NCBI GenBank assembly: GCA_001972305.1
Contig: BDDD01006757.1
Location: 22,040-86,039 of the forward strand
From: Cephalotus follicularis
Taxonomy: Eukaryota; Streptophyta; Magnoliopsida; Oxalidales; Cephalotaceae
DNA length: 64,000 nt
Reading direction: 5' to 3'
Shown piece after piece: positions 33,129 through 44,992 of this stretch; within the stretch, counting starts at the first letter, position 1; each line of letters begins with the position of its first letter. Below the pieces are notes generated by a model, which was not told the DNA's origin, did not search any database, and saw nothing but the letters and a program-made list of their open reading frames with translations. The translations under genes were made by a program, and so were the position numbers.

Positions 33129-34625
33129 TTACCACTTTTTGAGGATCATTAAATGCATCTGACATTTGATTAGCAATATTCTGCAAATTAATGATCCTTT
33201 GAACTTGTAGTCCACATTCATTTGTACGTGGATCAAAACTATGTAATCTTGATGCTTTTCATGAATTTTCATTTCATTTTTCAATAAAATCTTGTCTCCC
33301 CCTAACACTGGGAAAACCAATTCATCAAAGTGACAGTCTGCATAATGTGCAGTAAACATGTCACCTGTTAATGGCTCAAGATACCTTATAATTGATGGAG
33401 AATCAAATCCCACATAAACGCCAAGTCTGCGTTGTGGTCCCATTTTACTCCACTGAGTAGGTGAAATAGGACATATACTGTACATTCAAACACTCTTAAG
33501 TGGGATATGTTTGGTTCTTGACCAAGAACAAGTTGCAATGGAGAATATTTATGATATGCAGTCGGTCTTATACGTATAAGAGCCGCAGCATGCAATATCG
33601 CATGTCCCAAAACTAAAATGGGTAACTTTGATCTCATCAATAAAGGACGAGCAATCTGAAGTCTCTTTATAAGAGATTCAGCTAACCCATTTTGGGTGTG
33701 TACGTGAGGAACATGCTGTTCAATGGCAATTCCTATTGCCATGCAATATTCATCAAATGCTTTGGAACAAAATTCAGCAGCATTATCTAGCCGAATAGAC
33801 TTTATAGGATGATATCTGAGCCAATAGTCTCACAAATGCAACATTGCGAGTTGAAAGTAAGCATACATACGACCATCTTGTCGATGCATCTATTAAGACC
33901 ATAAAATACCGAAATGGTCCAGATGGTGGATTAATCGGTCCACAAATATCTCCTTGAATTCTCTTTAAGAATTTTGGAGATTCTACAACCACTTTTATTG
34001 TAGATGGTCTTATAATGAGTTTTTTTTGCGAACAAGCAACATAATGGTTCTCGTTATTCAATAGCATTTTCTGCTTTTTAAGTGGATGGCCATGTGAACT
34101 TTCAATTATTCGACGCATCATTGTCACACCTGGGTGACCTAGCCGTTCATGCCAAATCATGAACCCTTTTGAGTCTATGACTTTTGAATCCACAACATTA
34201 TGAGATTCAATTGCTCTAATTTTCATAACGTATAGTCCAGAAGAAAGTCCAGGGAGTTTCTCCAGTATTTTCTTTTGGCCGGAAGCATTACCAGTGATAT
34301 AAAGATATTCTTTGCCATTTTCATTTGTGATTTCATTATGATAACCATTTCTGCGAATATCTTTGAAACTAAGCAAGTTTCTTCTAAACTTTGTCGAATA
34401 TAAAGCATTTATGATGCGTATTTGTGTTCCATTTGATAACATAAAACTGGCCATCCCAGAACCTTCAACTAGGTCTGATGTACCAGAAATTGTTCCAACA
34501 TTAGCCTTTGCTATTGTCAAATGTGAAAAATATTTTTCATTCTGGAGTATTGTGTGTGTTGTTGCACTGTCAGCTATGCATATATCTCCAATATCCATTG
34601 TATGATGATCTATAGATAAAAACAC
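33129..34625 (-). pseudogene. copia-A protease and integrase
   Basis: Minus strand: a protease-like active-site region (CIADSATTHTIL) near the right end, then the GAG-pre-integrase His/Cys region (WHERLGHPGVTMMRR), integrase core start (GDICGPI and MVLIDASTRWSYV) and core end (VPHVHTQNGLAESLIKRLQ), then the post-core MYSICPIS/GVYVGFDSPSII block. The protease-integrase order is the copia hallmark. Broken fossil. Confidence 0.87.
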
Positions 34626-34717
34626 ACATGTTATTGATAAATATAACTATGTTACATTTATTATTTCAAAAGCACTTTATTCAAAAGTAATAAACATTAA
34701 AACAATGGCATACAATA

Positions 34718-35785
34718 TCAACCGAGATGGAAGTTTTCGTCAGCAATCACTTGGTCCATTTTCTCATTTGGATCAACTAATAAATCATGAATGTCCAAAT
34801 GAGTTGTACCCATTGAAACAAAGTCTGATTGTGTAATTTCCAGAGAATTACAATGACCGATAAAATTTGTTTCAATTTGTTTGCCTTTCTCTTTTAGAGA
34901 CGCTTGGTACAAATCTACCCAATGCTTCACTGTGCGACAAGCACGGTACCAATGACAGTCCATACCACATCGATTGCAATTTCCCTTTTTACTTTGGGCT
35001 TGTCCAGCATTACTGGATTGTCCAGGATTACGCCACTTTTGACGTTGTTCTGTATCAGGATTTTGCCATTTCATGTTATTATTATTGCGTGGCCCCAATA
35101 AATTTTGATTTCTTCCATTGCCACGTCCTCTTCCACGTCCTCGTCCACGCCCTCTTCCTCGTCCTCTAAAATGAGATGGAGTTGCATTTACCTCTGGTAA
35201 AGAGGCTGAACCAGTCGGACGACTGTGATGATTTTGCAGGAGTAATTCATTATTTTGCTCCGCAATAAGAAGAGATTCAATCAGTTCACGATATTTCTTG
35301 AACCTGTGCAACCTATACTGTTGTTGCAGTAACACATTGGATGCATGAAATGTTCGATATGTTTTCTCCAGCAATATATCATCGGTGATAACTTCACCAC
35401 ACATCTTTAATTGTGATATAATTTTGAACAACGTGGAATTATATTCCGAAACTGTTTTAAAGTCTTGAAATCGTAGCTGTGCCCAATCATTCAATGCTTT
35501 TGGCAGTACAACATCTTTCAAGTGCTCAAATCTATCATTTAGGTTTTACCACAATTCAAGTGGATTTTCAACAGTTAGATACTCATATTTCAGGCCATCA
35601 TCAATATGATGCCTTAAGAAAATCAATGCAGTGGCGCGTTCCTCATTTGTTGCTGCATTTTCTTCCTCAATTGTGTGCCTTAATTTCTTAGCACTCAAAT
35701 GCAGTTTCACATCAAGTACCCAAGATAGATAATTCTTTCCAGAAATATCAAGGGCAATGAATTTCCGATTCTCAATATTTGCCAT
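34718..35785 (-). pseudogene. copia-A gag
   Basis: UBN2-type copia Gag: N terminus IENRKFIALDISGKNYLSW (35546-35785), middle with PKALNDWAQLRFQDFKTVSE, an Arg/Gly-rich run (about 35105-35170 in plus coordinates), and a C-x2-C-x4-H-x4-C zinc knuckle (CNRCGMDCHWYRAC, about 34935-34980). Packaging and particle protein. Fossil. Confidence 0.87.
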
Positions 35786-35851
35786 TTTTACACTGAATCA
35801 AAATATAAAATAAATGTCATTTAAACATAATAAATAAATAAAATTTACTGT

Positions 35852-36019
35852 AATAAAAAAAAATTTGGGACCTCATTGGTGCAATCATAGACCACGCTCA
35901 CTTTCCCCCGACATAATCAGGGCATGAGACCACTTGAGCATAATGGGGCTTGCCGAGACTCGAACGCCGGACCTCATGGATGAACGAGCGGCTTCCTACC
36001 ACTAAGTCACCACCTCAAG
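35852..36019 (-). mobile_element. tRNA-derived SINE in the copia leader (copy 2)
   Basis: The same unit as 28604-28770 with a few base differences. Box B-like GGCGTTCGAGTCTCG and box A-like GACTTAGTGGTAGG are clear on the minus strand. It lies between the LTR/PBS zone and gag, so it would be in the element's RNA leader. Confidence 0.7.
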
Positions 36020-36114
36020 TGATGATAATCGTTTCCAATATTATATATATATATTTGAAAGACTAATTCAAATTATTTCAAATCTCAGTTGGGTAGAGTC
36101 TTGTACTGATAACG

Positions 36115-36357
36115 TGTTATAAACTTAAGAGGTTAAATCACAAAAGAAGATTATACTATAAAAAGATTCAGAGAGAAATTAAGAGAGAAAGGAAGAGAGA
36201 ATAAAAGTTTTTCTTATTATGAATTCCTTAACTTCTTCTTAACAATACATTCTTATTTATAACAATTTAGGGGTTGTTGGAATAATGTTTGGTTGTTGGA
36301 ATAGTATTTTGTTGTTAGAATAGTAATTCACTATTCATGTTTGATAATTTTACGATA
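36115..36357 (-). repeat. copia-A 5' LTR (243 bp)
   Basis: TGTTATAAACTTAAGAGG to TTTTACGATA, followed by AGACT matching 27251-27255. Differs from the 27256 LTR by about 10 base changes and an extra TTGTTGGAATAGT-like unit. On its inner side GTACTGATAACG is PBS-like on the minus strand (GTTATCAGTAC), a variant of the iMet pattern. Confidence 0.83.
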
Positions 36358-36362
36358 AGACT

Positions 36363-38425
36363 ATTATTATTAAATGAATAATAATAAGAAAGTGAGGTGC
36401 CCGTTTTGCAGCTCTAGTGGATAAGGGTTACCTGTTATGTCATCTGATTGACTAAAACCAATGTAGTGGACTTTTCGTTGGCATTGAACTAATAAAATAT
36501 TTTCAAGAAATCCTACATACAAGAGATTAAAAGATGCATGAATGTTTCTCGCCGATATCCCACTATTTTAAGTTGATTGATTCTAAAATATTGACCAAAT
36601 CTATTTTGAGTTGATATTTCTTATATATTGATGGATAAGACTAACAATGCCTCAGTTCGACCCCTGGACCCTGATCTATCGTAAGGCTATTAATATTATT
36701 TTATAAGTAATGTTAAACGTTTTAATAATTTACTAATTTTTTTTTATCTTATTCGATGTGTATATGGTATATATTTCTTTATTTATAAAACAAAATATAA
36801 CTCATTCATGTGTTTTGTTATTCAGGTGCCCACTCATATATTTTATAATTTAAGTTTATTTACGTGTAATGACACATCAATTAAAATTAAAAATTTAATT
36901 AAAAATTTGAAGTGTATAACATTACTCTTTATCACTAATACTATACATAAGTGTTCAAGTATATATCGTCAAATCCATTCGAAGTCACGTACAATAATGC
37001 ATGTACGGGAATGTTGTTGTGTACTAAAATTGTACCACTGTTGTCAAAGGAGAAAGAGATCCTCACTGCCAATTTCACAATCTCAACCACACACTATTGC
37101 CAATTACCAAAACCCATATCAACCGTACCTCCTCCAAGTCAGCTACAAAATACCTTAATAACTATTGACCCATGACATTACTGCACCCACCAAAAAAAAA
37201 AAAAAAAACCACACCAAAATCAGATTATGATTAATTCCAACAAAAATAAAACAAACATAAAACAACAAACATCTGCGACATGTAATTGATTTCCCCTTTC
37301 CTTTGTTTTAATTGGTGTTAAGATTGACGATTACTTCAAAAGACCAATATTATGACTTCTATGTTGAGAAAGTCAGAAGTTGGCTATTTGTTTTGAACCT
37401 GAAATTCTATTTCTTTAATCCTGTTATGTGAAAGTGGGGAGTCTATTGATCAATATAGTGAAATTATTGTTACTGGACCCCTAGATTGGGTGAACCAGAA
37501 TAAATTTTGTATTTTGTTAATTTAATTTTGTATTTTCTTTATTTATATAATTGCTTATTCGACAGGTATCTATATTTATTGTTTAATCGGAATCTAAAAA
37601 AAATGAGATTAGGAGATTGTGAGAAATAAAAAATATGAAAAAAAAAAAGAAAAAAAAAGTGTTTGAAAAAGAGACGGCGCTTTAGTTACAACTTTTTGCT
37701 TTTTTCTTTTTTTTTTAAATGAAGAAGAAACGAAAACAAAGTTGTAATTTGTATCTACAAATGAAAACCGAAGCAATATTTTAAAATCAGGATCGATTAA
37801 AATTGAAGTTGGTGCTCTTAACTAAACTCTAGAGTATAGAGTTCAAACAATAAAAGTACCCCTTGACCTTTATTATTTATAGCTAAAACCTAAGGGAATT
37901 AAGAATAATAACCTCACAAAAAATTTCGAAATGTGATTATGCTAATACTAGAGCTTCATAATCATTATAATTTATAAGCAAGCATGCTTCCCTATATCCG
38001 TACAATTAATCATCCCACACTTCCCTCCGGTTTTAAAGCCCACCATTGCACATTGTATCAAAAATTCAAACAGAGGAAACCAAAAAGAAAACAAAATATG
38101 TAATTGATGGCACAACTTGCAATTCAAGCAAAGCTGTCTCTTATCATTCCATTAACACCCCTACCTTTTAAGCTAACCCCACATCTTTTATCAACAAAAT
38201 GGCCAAACCCTATGGACAATTATGTCCAAAGAGAAGTAACTAATACTTTATGTAGCTGAAATAGATTACCGCCAAACCAAAGGAACAGATATATTGAAGC
38301 TTTGTTTATTTATTTATTTTTTTGTGTGCTAGTTAGTTAAACAGACAAGAACAACAAAAATTAAGGGTGATAATTTCGTCCCCCACTTTTTGACATATGC
38401 ATTACACCTCTTTGCCTCTCTCTCC
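36363..38425. other. Intergenic DNA upstream of the expansin gene
   Basis: AT-rich, with poly-A tracts near 37189-37207 and 37637-37660. No gene, RNA gene or clear repeat recognised. The last few hundred bases are the likely expansin promoter. Confidence 0.5.
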
Positions 38426-38433
38426 ATAAATAG
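38426..38433 (+). promoter_or_regulatory. TATA box of the expansin gene
   Basis: ATAAATAG lies about 105 bp before the start codon, preceded by a pyrimidine-rich CTCTCTCTCC patch common in plant core promoters. The start of transcription would fall near 38455-38465. Inference from position and motif. Confidence 0.6.
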
Positions 38434-38537
38434 CAGTCCACACTCTTCATTCTCCTCACACTCCCTCCAAAAATTTTCCCTCTCTTTTACTTCTTATTTT
38501 TCATTTATTTCAATTAGCTGTAGCATAGTGAGGAGTA

Positions 38538-39853
38538 ATGGCTAGTGGGGTTGTCATTTATGTGGTCTCTTTGGTTCTCCTTTTGGCTCTTGTTGAGGCT
38601 AGAATTCCAGGTGTTTACACTGGTGATGCATGGGAGAGTGCACATGCCACTTTCTATGGCGGTAGTGATGCCTCAGGAACTATGGGTATTGTGTCATAAC
38701 TAAACATTGTCTTCTTCGATTGCTATTGTTTTCTTTCAAGAGGCTATCGATTTGTTTCCCTTATTTTCTTTACCATTCTTTAGTATATTATCTCTTTTAA
38801 AGCATAACCCCGTGAATATATAGATCTCTTGCTACATTTCCCATATAAGTAACAACATACATAACGATTATTAATTGCAAATTTTTGCATAAAAAAATCA
38901 TAAATTTGCACCCCAAAACCAACTAACATAATACCTTTCAACCAAAACAAGAAAACCCACTTCTCCATTTGCACCTAAAATCTTAATTAATGCCTCAAAA
39001 TCTTATCTTTTCTTCATTTTTTTTAGGTGGAGCATGCGGCTATGGCAACCTGTACAGCCAAGGCTATGGTGTGAACACTGCAGCACTAAGCACGGCCTTA
39101 TTCAACAATGGGCTTAGCTGTGGTGCTTGCTTTGAGATCAAGTGTGCCAATGATCCACAGTGGTGTCACTCTGGCAGTCCATCAATCTTGGTCACTGCCA
39201 CCAACTTTTGCCCACCAAACTTCGCTCAAGCCTCCGATAATGGTGGATGGTGTAACCCACCTCGTCCTCACTTCGATCTAGCAATGCCCATGTTCCTCAA
39301 GATTGCTGAGTACCGAGCTGGCATTGTCCCTGTCTCCTATCGAAGGTAATGAAAAAAGAATAAACTCTGTTCTCTCTTTGATTCATAATGTTATCTATTG
39401 TCACAATAATTCATAACTTTTGTACCTTAATTTGTAGTCTAGGACTAGTATTTTATGTAGTAGAACAGAAACATTAAATTAACTGCAAATTAAGATAAGA
39501 AAAAGAGCTAACAAGATTATTTTTCATATAATTTATTTTATAGGGTGCCATGCCGTAAGCAAGGAGGAATTAGGTACACAATCAACGGCTTCCGTTACTT
39601 TAACTTGGTATTGGTAACGAACGTGGCGGGTGCAGGTGACATTGTGAAGGTTATGGTTAAAGGCTCAAAAACAGAGTGGATGAGCATGAGCCGCAACTGG
39701 GGTCAAAACTGGCAGTCAAATGCGATTTTGGTTGGTCAGTCACTCTCCTTTAGGGTCACAGGCAGTGAAAGGCGCACCTCCACTTCATGGAACATTGTCC
39801 CAACCAATTGGCAGTTTGGTCAAACTTTCACTGGAAAAAATTTTAGGGTCTAA
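38538..39853 (+). CDS. EXPA: Alpha-expansin, three exons, intact
   Basis: Exons 38538-38685, 39027-39345 and 39544-39853 join in frame with GT/AG borders to 258 residues, the usual EXPA length. A signal peptide (hydrophobic [14 protein letters not shown], cleavage likely before RIPG) sends it to the cell wall. The double-psi beta-barrel domain (about residues 45-155) has the conserved Cys set ([36 protein letters not shown]) and the HFDLAMPMF motif. The C-terminal CBM63 domain (about 165-255) has the Trp residues in NWGQNWQS and the end [15 protein letters not shown]. The intron positions fit alpha-expansins. Expansins loosen walls at acid pH without hydrolysis, during growth. It most resembles the EXPA4/EXPA6/EXPA16 type; the exact orthologue is not settled. 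No defect seen. Confidence 0.97.
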
Positions 39854-41151
39854 TTGTTAAGACTGTTTCTTTGTTACTTTTGGCGCTTTTTAATTTTTGC
39901 CTTTTTTTTTTATTTATTTTTTTGAGGTGAAAGAATGAGAAGATAAGTGTGTGGGGGTAGAGGTGAAACTTTTTGACTTTGGATAAGGGTAAAAACCTAA
40001 AAAGGAGGAGGCGAAAGTGAAATGTAAGAGCTGAAGTGGCTGCTAACTCGTGTAAGCCCGCAGCTTTTGGTTACTATTAAACTATTTACAATGTTATGGT
40101 TACATGGAAATCTATACGAGTTAAAATGTGTTCTATAATGACTGAGCTCTTTCTATTTTGGAGTTAGTTAACCCCAACACATACACGTTTCAACGTCTTA
40201 CTCATAGTGCATGCTCGGCTGCAATTTAACATTTTTTCAAATTTACAGAAAAAAAAAAAAAACGCCTACATTGGTAAAATTCATTACCAAAACAACATGA
40301 GAACACAATCAACAAGTCACCCAGCTGCATCAGTTCTTTAAGCCTACACAGTGAAGTTCAGTAGCAGATATCCATCTTAAGTCTTAGGAACTTACATTAG
40401 TATATGCAAACTGAGCGTCAACTCTCCAAGACCTGCAAAATGTGATAAAAACATTTTTTTTCTCAGCTGAGATAATAGCTGCATGCTCTCATGAATGTCT
40501 TATGCCAGGTGATGCTCTATGTAAGTACAAAAGATAAGTTATGGGCGTCAATTACTCCTGCTTATTTATTTAAAGCCTTATAGATTTGACTACGCTAAAA
40601 TGGTGAAGATCCAAGTTAATGGTCTTGCAAAATATTTAACGCTTAAGCGCAAAACAGGCATCCTGTTGAAATGTATACCTTAGGTAATGACGGATGCAAG
40701 CTTCCATCTTGTTCATGTTCGAACAGGATGTACGTTTCTGCGTTTGGCATGCCATGAAATATTCAATGGCAAATACAAAACTACAATAAACTTTACATTC
40801 ATCTTGTACTTAATGAGAAAGTCATATGGGTCTCTTTGACAATTTATCAAACACCTGGTGGGCACTTGTTAAAAATAGTGAAAAAAATAACGAACAAGTA
40901 CAATTGCTTGACACAAATTGTGAGATGGAATCAGTAGATAAAAGGATGATTGCAAAACCCGACATCTGTGGATACCATCCCTACGGTTGTCTGGCCGCTG
41001 CCTAATCACAAACTTCATTTGTTTTCCATTGAAAAACAAAGAAGCAATAGTGCTTTAGGCATTCATTATAGCACCGTTGTTTATATGAGAAAAACCATCC
41101 GAATAAACTGCTTTTCTCATATAAAAAAACACAACAGATGCAAAAAACTCA
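39854..41151. other. Expansin 3' region and intergenic DNA
   Basis: The first 250 bases are the likely 3' untranslated region (T- and A-rich, no single clear polyadenylation signal chosen). Beyond that no gene is recognised. A splice-bordered minus-strand stretch near 40394-40434 was considered but not supported by neighbours. Confidence 0.45.
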
Positions 41152-42653
41152 AACACAAACATAACATAAAAGCAATAATATGTATAAAAAAGGACATAGA
41201 TGGGCTCATATCAAGTGTATAGTTTAAAGGACTGTCATTGTGGGAAACCCAAATGAAAATAAAGGAAAACATATAAAAAAAATGAGACAGAAGCAACAAA
41301 TTTTTGAGACACCAAAGCCTGGTAAAGAGAGGCGGCGTCTCATATAAATTTGTGTTTCTTCAATCTTTTCTTTCTGTTTTTGCCTTTAATCAAAATGGGT
41401 ATGTTATGGTTGTAGTTATATCACCCACTCAAGCCTCTCTCTTTATAATCATAGCCCCATAAACCCAAGAATTTTATGATGTTGAAGAAACATAATTTAA
41501 ACTCCACAAATAAGGTTCAAGTGTTTTTGACATTTTGCAATGAAGCTGCAATCTAGGGTTTTGCAAGAGCTCTGTTTGTTTGGATGAGATGTATATATAG
41601 TAAGAGCCAGGATATATTGACAAAATAGAAAGTTTTTCACATACACAAATCAATTGAATAGACATAGGTCACATATAAGGACGTTGAAATATATATATTC
41701 TACTTAAGATAAGTGATACCTCATATAAGGATGTTATATTCTCAATCAGGAGTGACAACGTGGGTCATGACACGTGAATCTGACTTAAATCTGATAAGAT
41801 AATAAATTAAATGGGTTTAGTTTAAATTTTATCTAATTATATCAGTATTAACTCGTATAACTTAATTTGAGTTGGATTCATATTCGGGTTAATTCGACTT
41901 CGACCCGCTAAATACAATAAAACCCAACTCAAACGATAACGATACAACCCGTTGACACAAATTGTCATCCCTACCCAAAACCAATTCATCAACTTCCACC
42001 CCTTTTTTTTTAATTTAGATTTTAATTGATTGATTTCTCTCATTTTGGTTTTAATCTCAATAACTGTGCTGTCGAAAAAAAAAAAATATCGTTGGGTCCA
42101 CTCGCTGTTATTGTAAGTTTTCTATTATTAATTTTAGCTACACTTAAGACTCTTTTTATAAATCACTATTATGATATTTTAATATGATAATCAATATTTA
42201 ATAGGGATAATGGTTATCTCGACACAAAACACTAACATTTGTTCTTCGCCGTTAAAACCACGCCATTCAGGGATAAATTTACTTGACATCCTTTAACAAA
42301 CGATGTCACTTCAATTAAATAACACACCCAAAAGTCAAAATCTCTATTCAATTTAATAATAAGTATTTTAATTCAATGAGTGACGAGATTTAAGTATTTG
42401 AACTCAAATGCTTTCATTTCTTAAATCCACTTAATTAAAAGATTAAGCAGACAATCACAGTAGTAATTAGTTATCATTATACACCTTATGCATAAACAGA
42501 CAGGGAGTTCAATCACCAAACCATTCATAAGAAACAAAAACAAACTTGGCATGCACCCTTAAATGGTTAATAGTAACAGAAGATTAGAGAACAAACTTGT
42601 CATTACAAACATATAGAGTGAGACTAATAACAGATCTAATCTCTGACCCCACG
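41152..42653. repeat. 1.5-kb tandem duplication, copy A
   Basis: The block from AACACAAACATAAC to CTGACCCCACG is followed immediately by a second copy (period 1502). The copies are nearly identical apart from small indels and scattered substitutions. No coding sequence; a MITE-like unit lies inside. The very short similarity at the join suggests a simple duplication, not a transposon. Confidence 0.92.
41748..41972. mobile_element. MITE-like unit in tandem copy A
   Basis: The ends AGGAGTGACAA and TTGTCATCCCT are imperfect inverted repeats, and the interior has GGGTCATGACACG and CCCGTTGACAC-type GGGTC/GACCC words common in a widespread class of plant MITEs. About 225 bp, noncoding. Family assignment is tentative. 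Confidence 0.5.
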
Positions 42654-44128
42654 AACACAAACATAACATAAAAGCAATAATATGTATAAAAAAGGACATA
42701 GATGGGCTCATATCAAGTGTATAGTTTAAAGGACTGTCATTGTGGGAAACCCAAATGAAAATAAAGGAAAACATATAAAAAAAATGAGACAGAAGCAACA
42801 AATTTTTGAGACACCAAAGCCTGGTAAAGAGAGGCGGCGTCTCATATAAATTTGTGTTTCTTCAATCTTTTCTTTCTGTTTTTGCCTTTAATCAAAATGG
42901 GTATGTTATGGTTGTAGTTATATCACCCACTCAAGCCTCTCTCTTTATAATCATAGCCCCATAATCCCAAGAATTTTATGATGTTGAAGAAACATAATTT
43001 AAACTCCACAAATAAGGTTCAAGTGTTTTTGACATTTTGCAATGAAGCTGCAATCTAGGGTTTTGCAAGAGCTCTGTTTGTTTGGATGAGATGTATATAT
43101 AGTAAGAGCCAGGATATATTGACAAAATAAAAAGCTTTTCATCAATTGAATAGACATAGGTCACGTATAAGGACGTTGAAATATATATATTCTACCTCAT
43201 ATAAGGATGTTATATTCTCGACTAGGAGCGACAACGTGGGTCATGACACGTAAACCTGACTCAAATCTGACACAATAATAAATTAAATGAGTTTAGTTTA
43301 AATTTTGTCTAATTATATCAGTATTAACTCGTATAACTTAATTTGAATTGGATTCATATTCGGATTAACCCGACTTCGACCCGTTAAATACGATAAAACC
43401 CAACTCAAACGATAACGATACGACCCGTTAACACGAATTGTCATCCCTACCCAAAACCAATTCATCAACTTCCACCCCCTTTTTTTTAAATTTAGATTTT
43501 AATTCATTGATTTCTCTCATTTTGGTTTTAATCTCAATAACTGTGCTGTAGAAAAAAAAAAAAATCGTTGGGTCCACTCGCTGTTATTGTAAGTTTTCTA
43601 TTATTAATTTTAGCTACACTTAAGACTCTTTTTATAAATCACTATTATGATATTTTAATATGATAATCAATATTTAATAGGGATAATGGTTATCTCGACA
43701 CAAAACACTAACATTTGTTCTTCGCCGTTAAAACCACGCCATTCAGGGATAAATTTACTTGACATCCTTTAACAAACGATGTCACTTCAATTAAATAACA
43801 CACCCAAAAGTCAAAATCTCTATTCAATTTAATAATAAGTATTTTAATTCAATGAGTGACGAGATTTAAGTATTTGAACTCAAATGCTTTCATTTCTTAA
43901 ATCCACTTAATTAAAAGATTAAGCAGACAATCACAGTAGTAATTAGTTAACATTATACACCTTATGATAAACAGACAGGGAGTTCAATCACCAAACCATT
44001 CATAAGAAACAAAAACAAACTTGGCATGCACCCTTAAATGGTTAATAGTAACAGAAGATTAGAGAACAAACTTGTCATTACAAACATATAGAGTGAGACT
44101 AATAACAGATCTAATCTCTGACCCCACG
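42654..44128. repeat. 1.5-kb tandem duplication, copy B
   Basis: Second unit of the duplication starting at 41152; 1475 bp. It differs by a few small deletions (for example near 43140 and 43190) and substitutions concentrated in the MITE-like part. Confidence 0.92.
43224..43448. mobile_element. MITE-like unit in tandem copy B
   Basis: Duplicate of 41748-41972 with point differences, many in CG contexts (CGACCCG versus CAACCCG), as expected of methylation-driven decay. Confidence 0.5.
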
Positions 44129-44770
44129 GAATGTGATCCACAGGAAAAGGTTGTTTGCAATGTTTTCAAGCTGAGAGGACTACATGGTCCTAGTACATTT
44201 GTGCAAAGAAACTGCTCGAAGATCATATATGGAGAGATACATAATTAGTAGACATCTACAATGATAATCCCCCCTCAAACCCTTCACTAACAGTAAATTC
44301 TAAAAAATCTAAAGAGAAGTGCTTGACAAATCCACGTAGTATCCACTATCTTATAGAGCGACCGTATCTTCAAAAAACAGACATTTCGCGTAGCAACTTT
44401 CTGCTACCTTTTTACATGTACCCATCATTAATTTCCTTCCTATCCCTACAAGAGAAATCATTCCTTCCATGAACATAACTGTTCGTGGGCCGTGGGAGAA
44501 CTTCTAGATCTTCATCTGGTAGAAAAGAGCAATATTAACCCCAACAAATCTGTGGACATAGTACCACATCAACTGGTTAGCATGAGCAGTTTGTAACACA
44601 ACCTGCAATACTAGTAATAAATAGAAAGTCAAGAAGAGAAGCTTCATTGAAATTTATTTTAGTAAAGACTATATATTAGTGATTTGTTATAAATTCCAAT
44701 TGATGCAAAGATATAAGAATTTAACAGATGAACAATTACTTTCACAAGATACAAGAATAGATTAGATTTG
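44129..44770. other. Intergenic DNA left of the FDM-type fragment
   Basis: No gene recognised. It ends where the segment shared with 52579 onward begins. Confidence 0.5.
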
Positions 44771-44992
44771 AACATCCATAGAGAGATTTATCCGAACGTC
44801 TCATGAAGATATTTTTACAAAACATCATTTATGGTGTTTAAAAAAACATAAATGATATTTTGATGACTCACTTATGATGCTATCACACTTCAATTAAACA
44901 ATACATATCATGATAAATTGTTAAGAGTACAATTAATCAAGATACTAGGCCCAAGTTGACATATACTTAACGTCCAATGATTAGTACCAACA

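Larger units (their letters stand above)
27256..36357 (-). mobile_element. Ty1/copia element, rearranged, enclosing a second CACTA-2 segment
   Basis: The outer LTRs (27256-27479 and 36115-36357) are flanked by AGACT on both sides (27251-27255 and 36358-36362), the 5-bp duplication of one insertion. Between them, on the minus strand, are copia Gag, protease, integrase, RT and RNase H parts, but not as one continuous element. A second gag start, a third partial LTR and a 3.7-kb copy of CACTA-2 plus flank lie in the middle. Protease-integrase preceding RT identifies Ty1/copia. Broken, with several breaks and a large rearrangement; fossil. Confidence 0.85.

Noticed and set aside
40394-40434. Possible minus-strand exon with AG/GT borders
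   Set aside because: Only 41 bases, with no neighbouring exons or family similarity.
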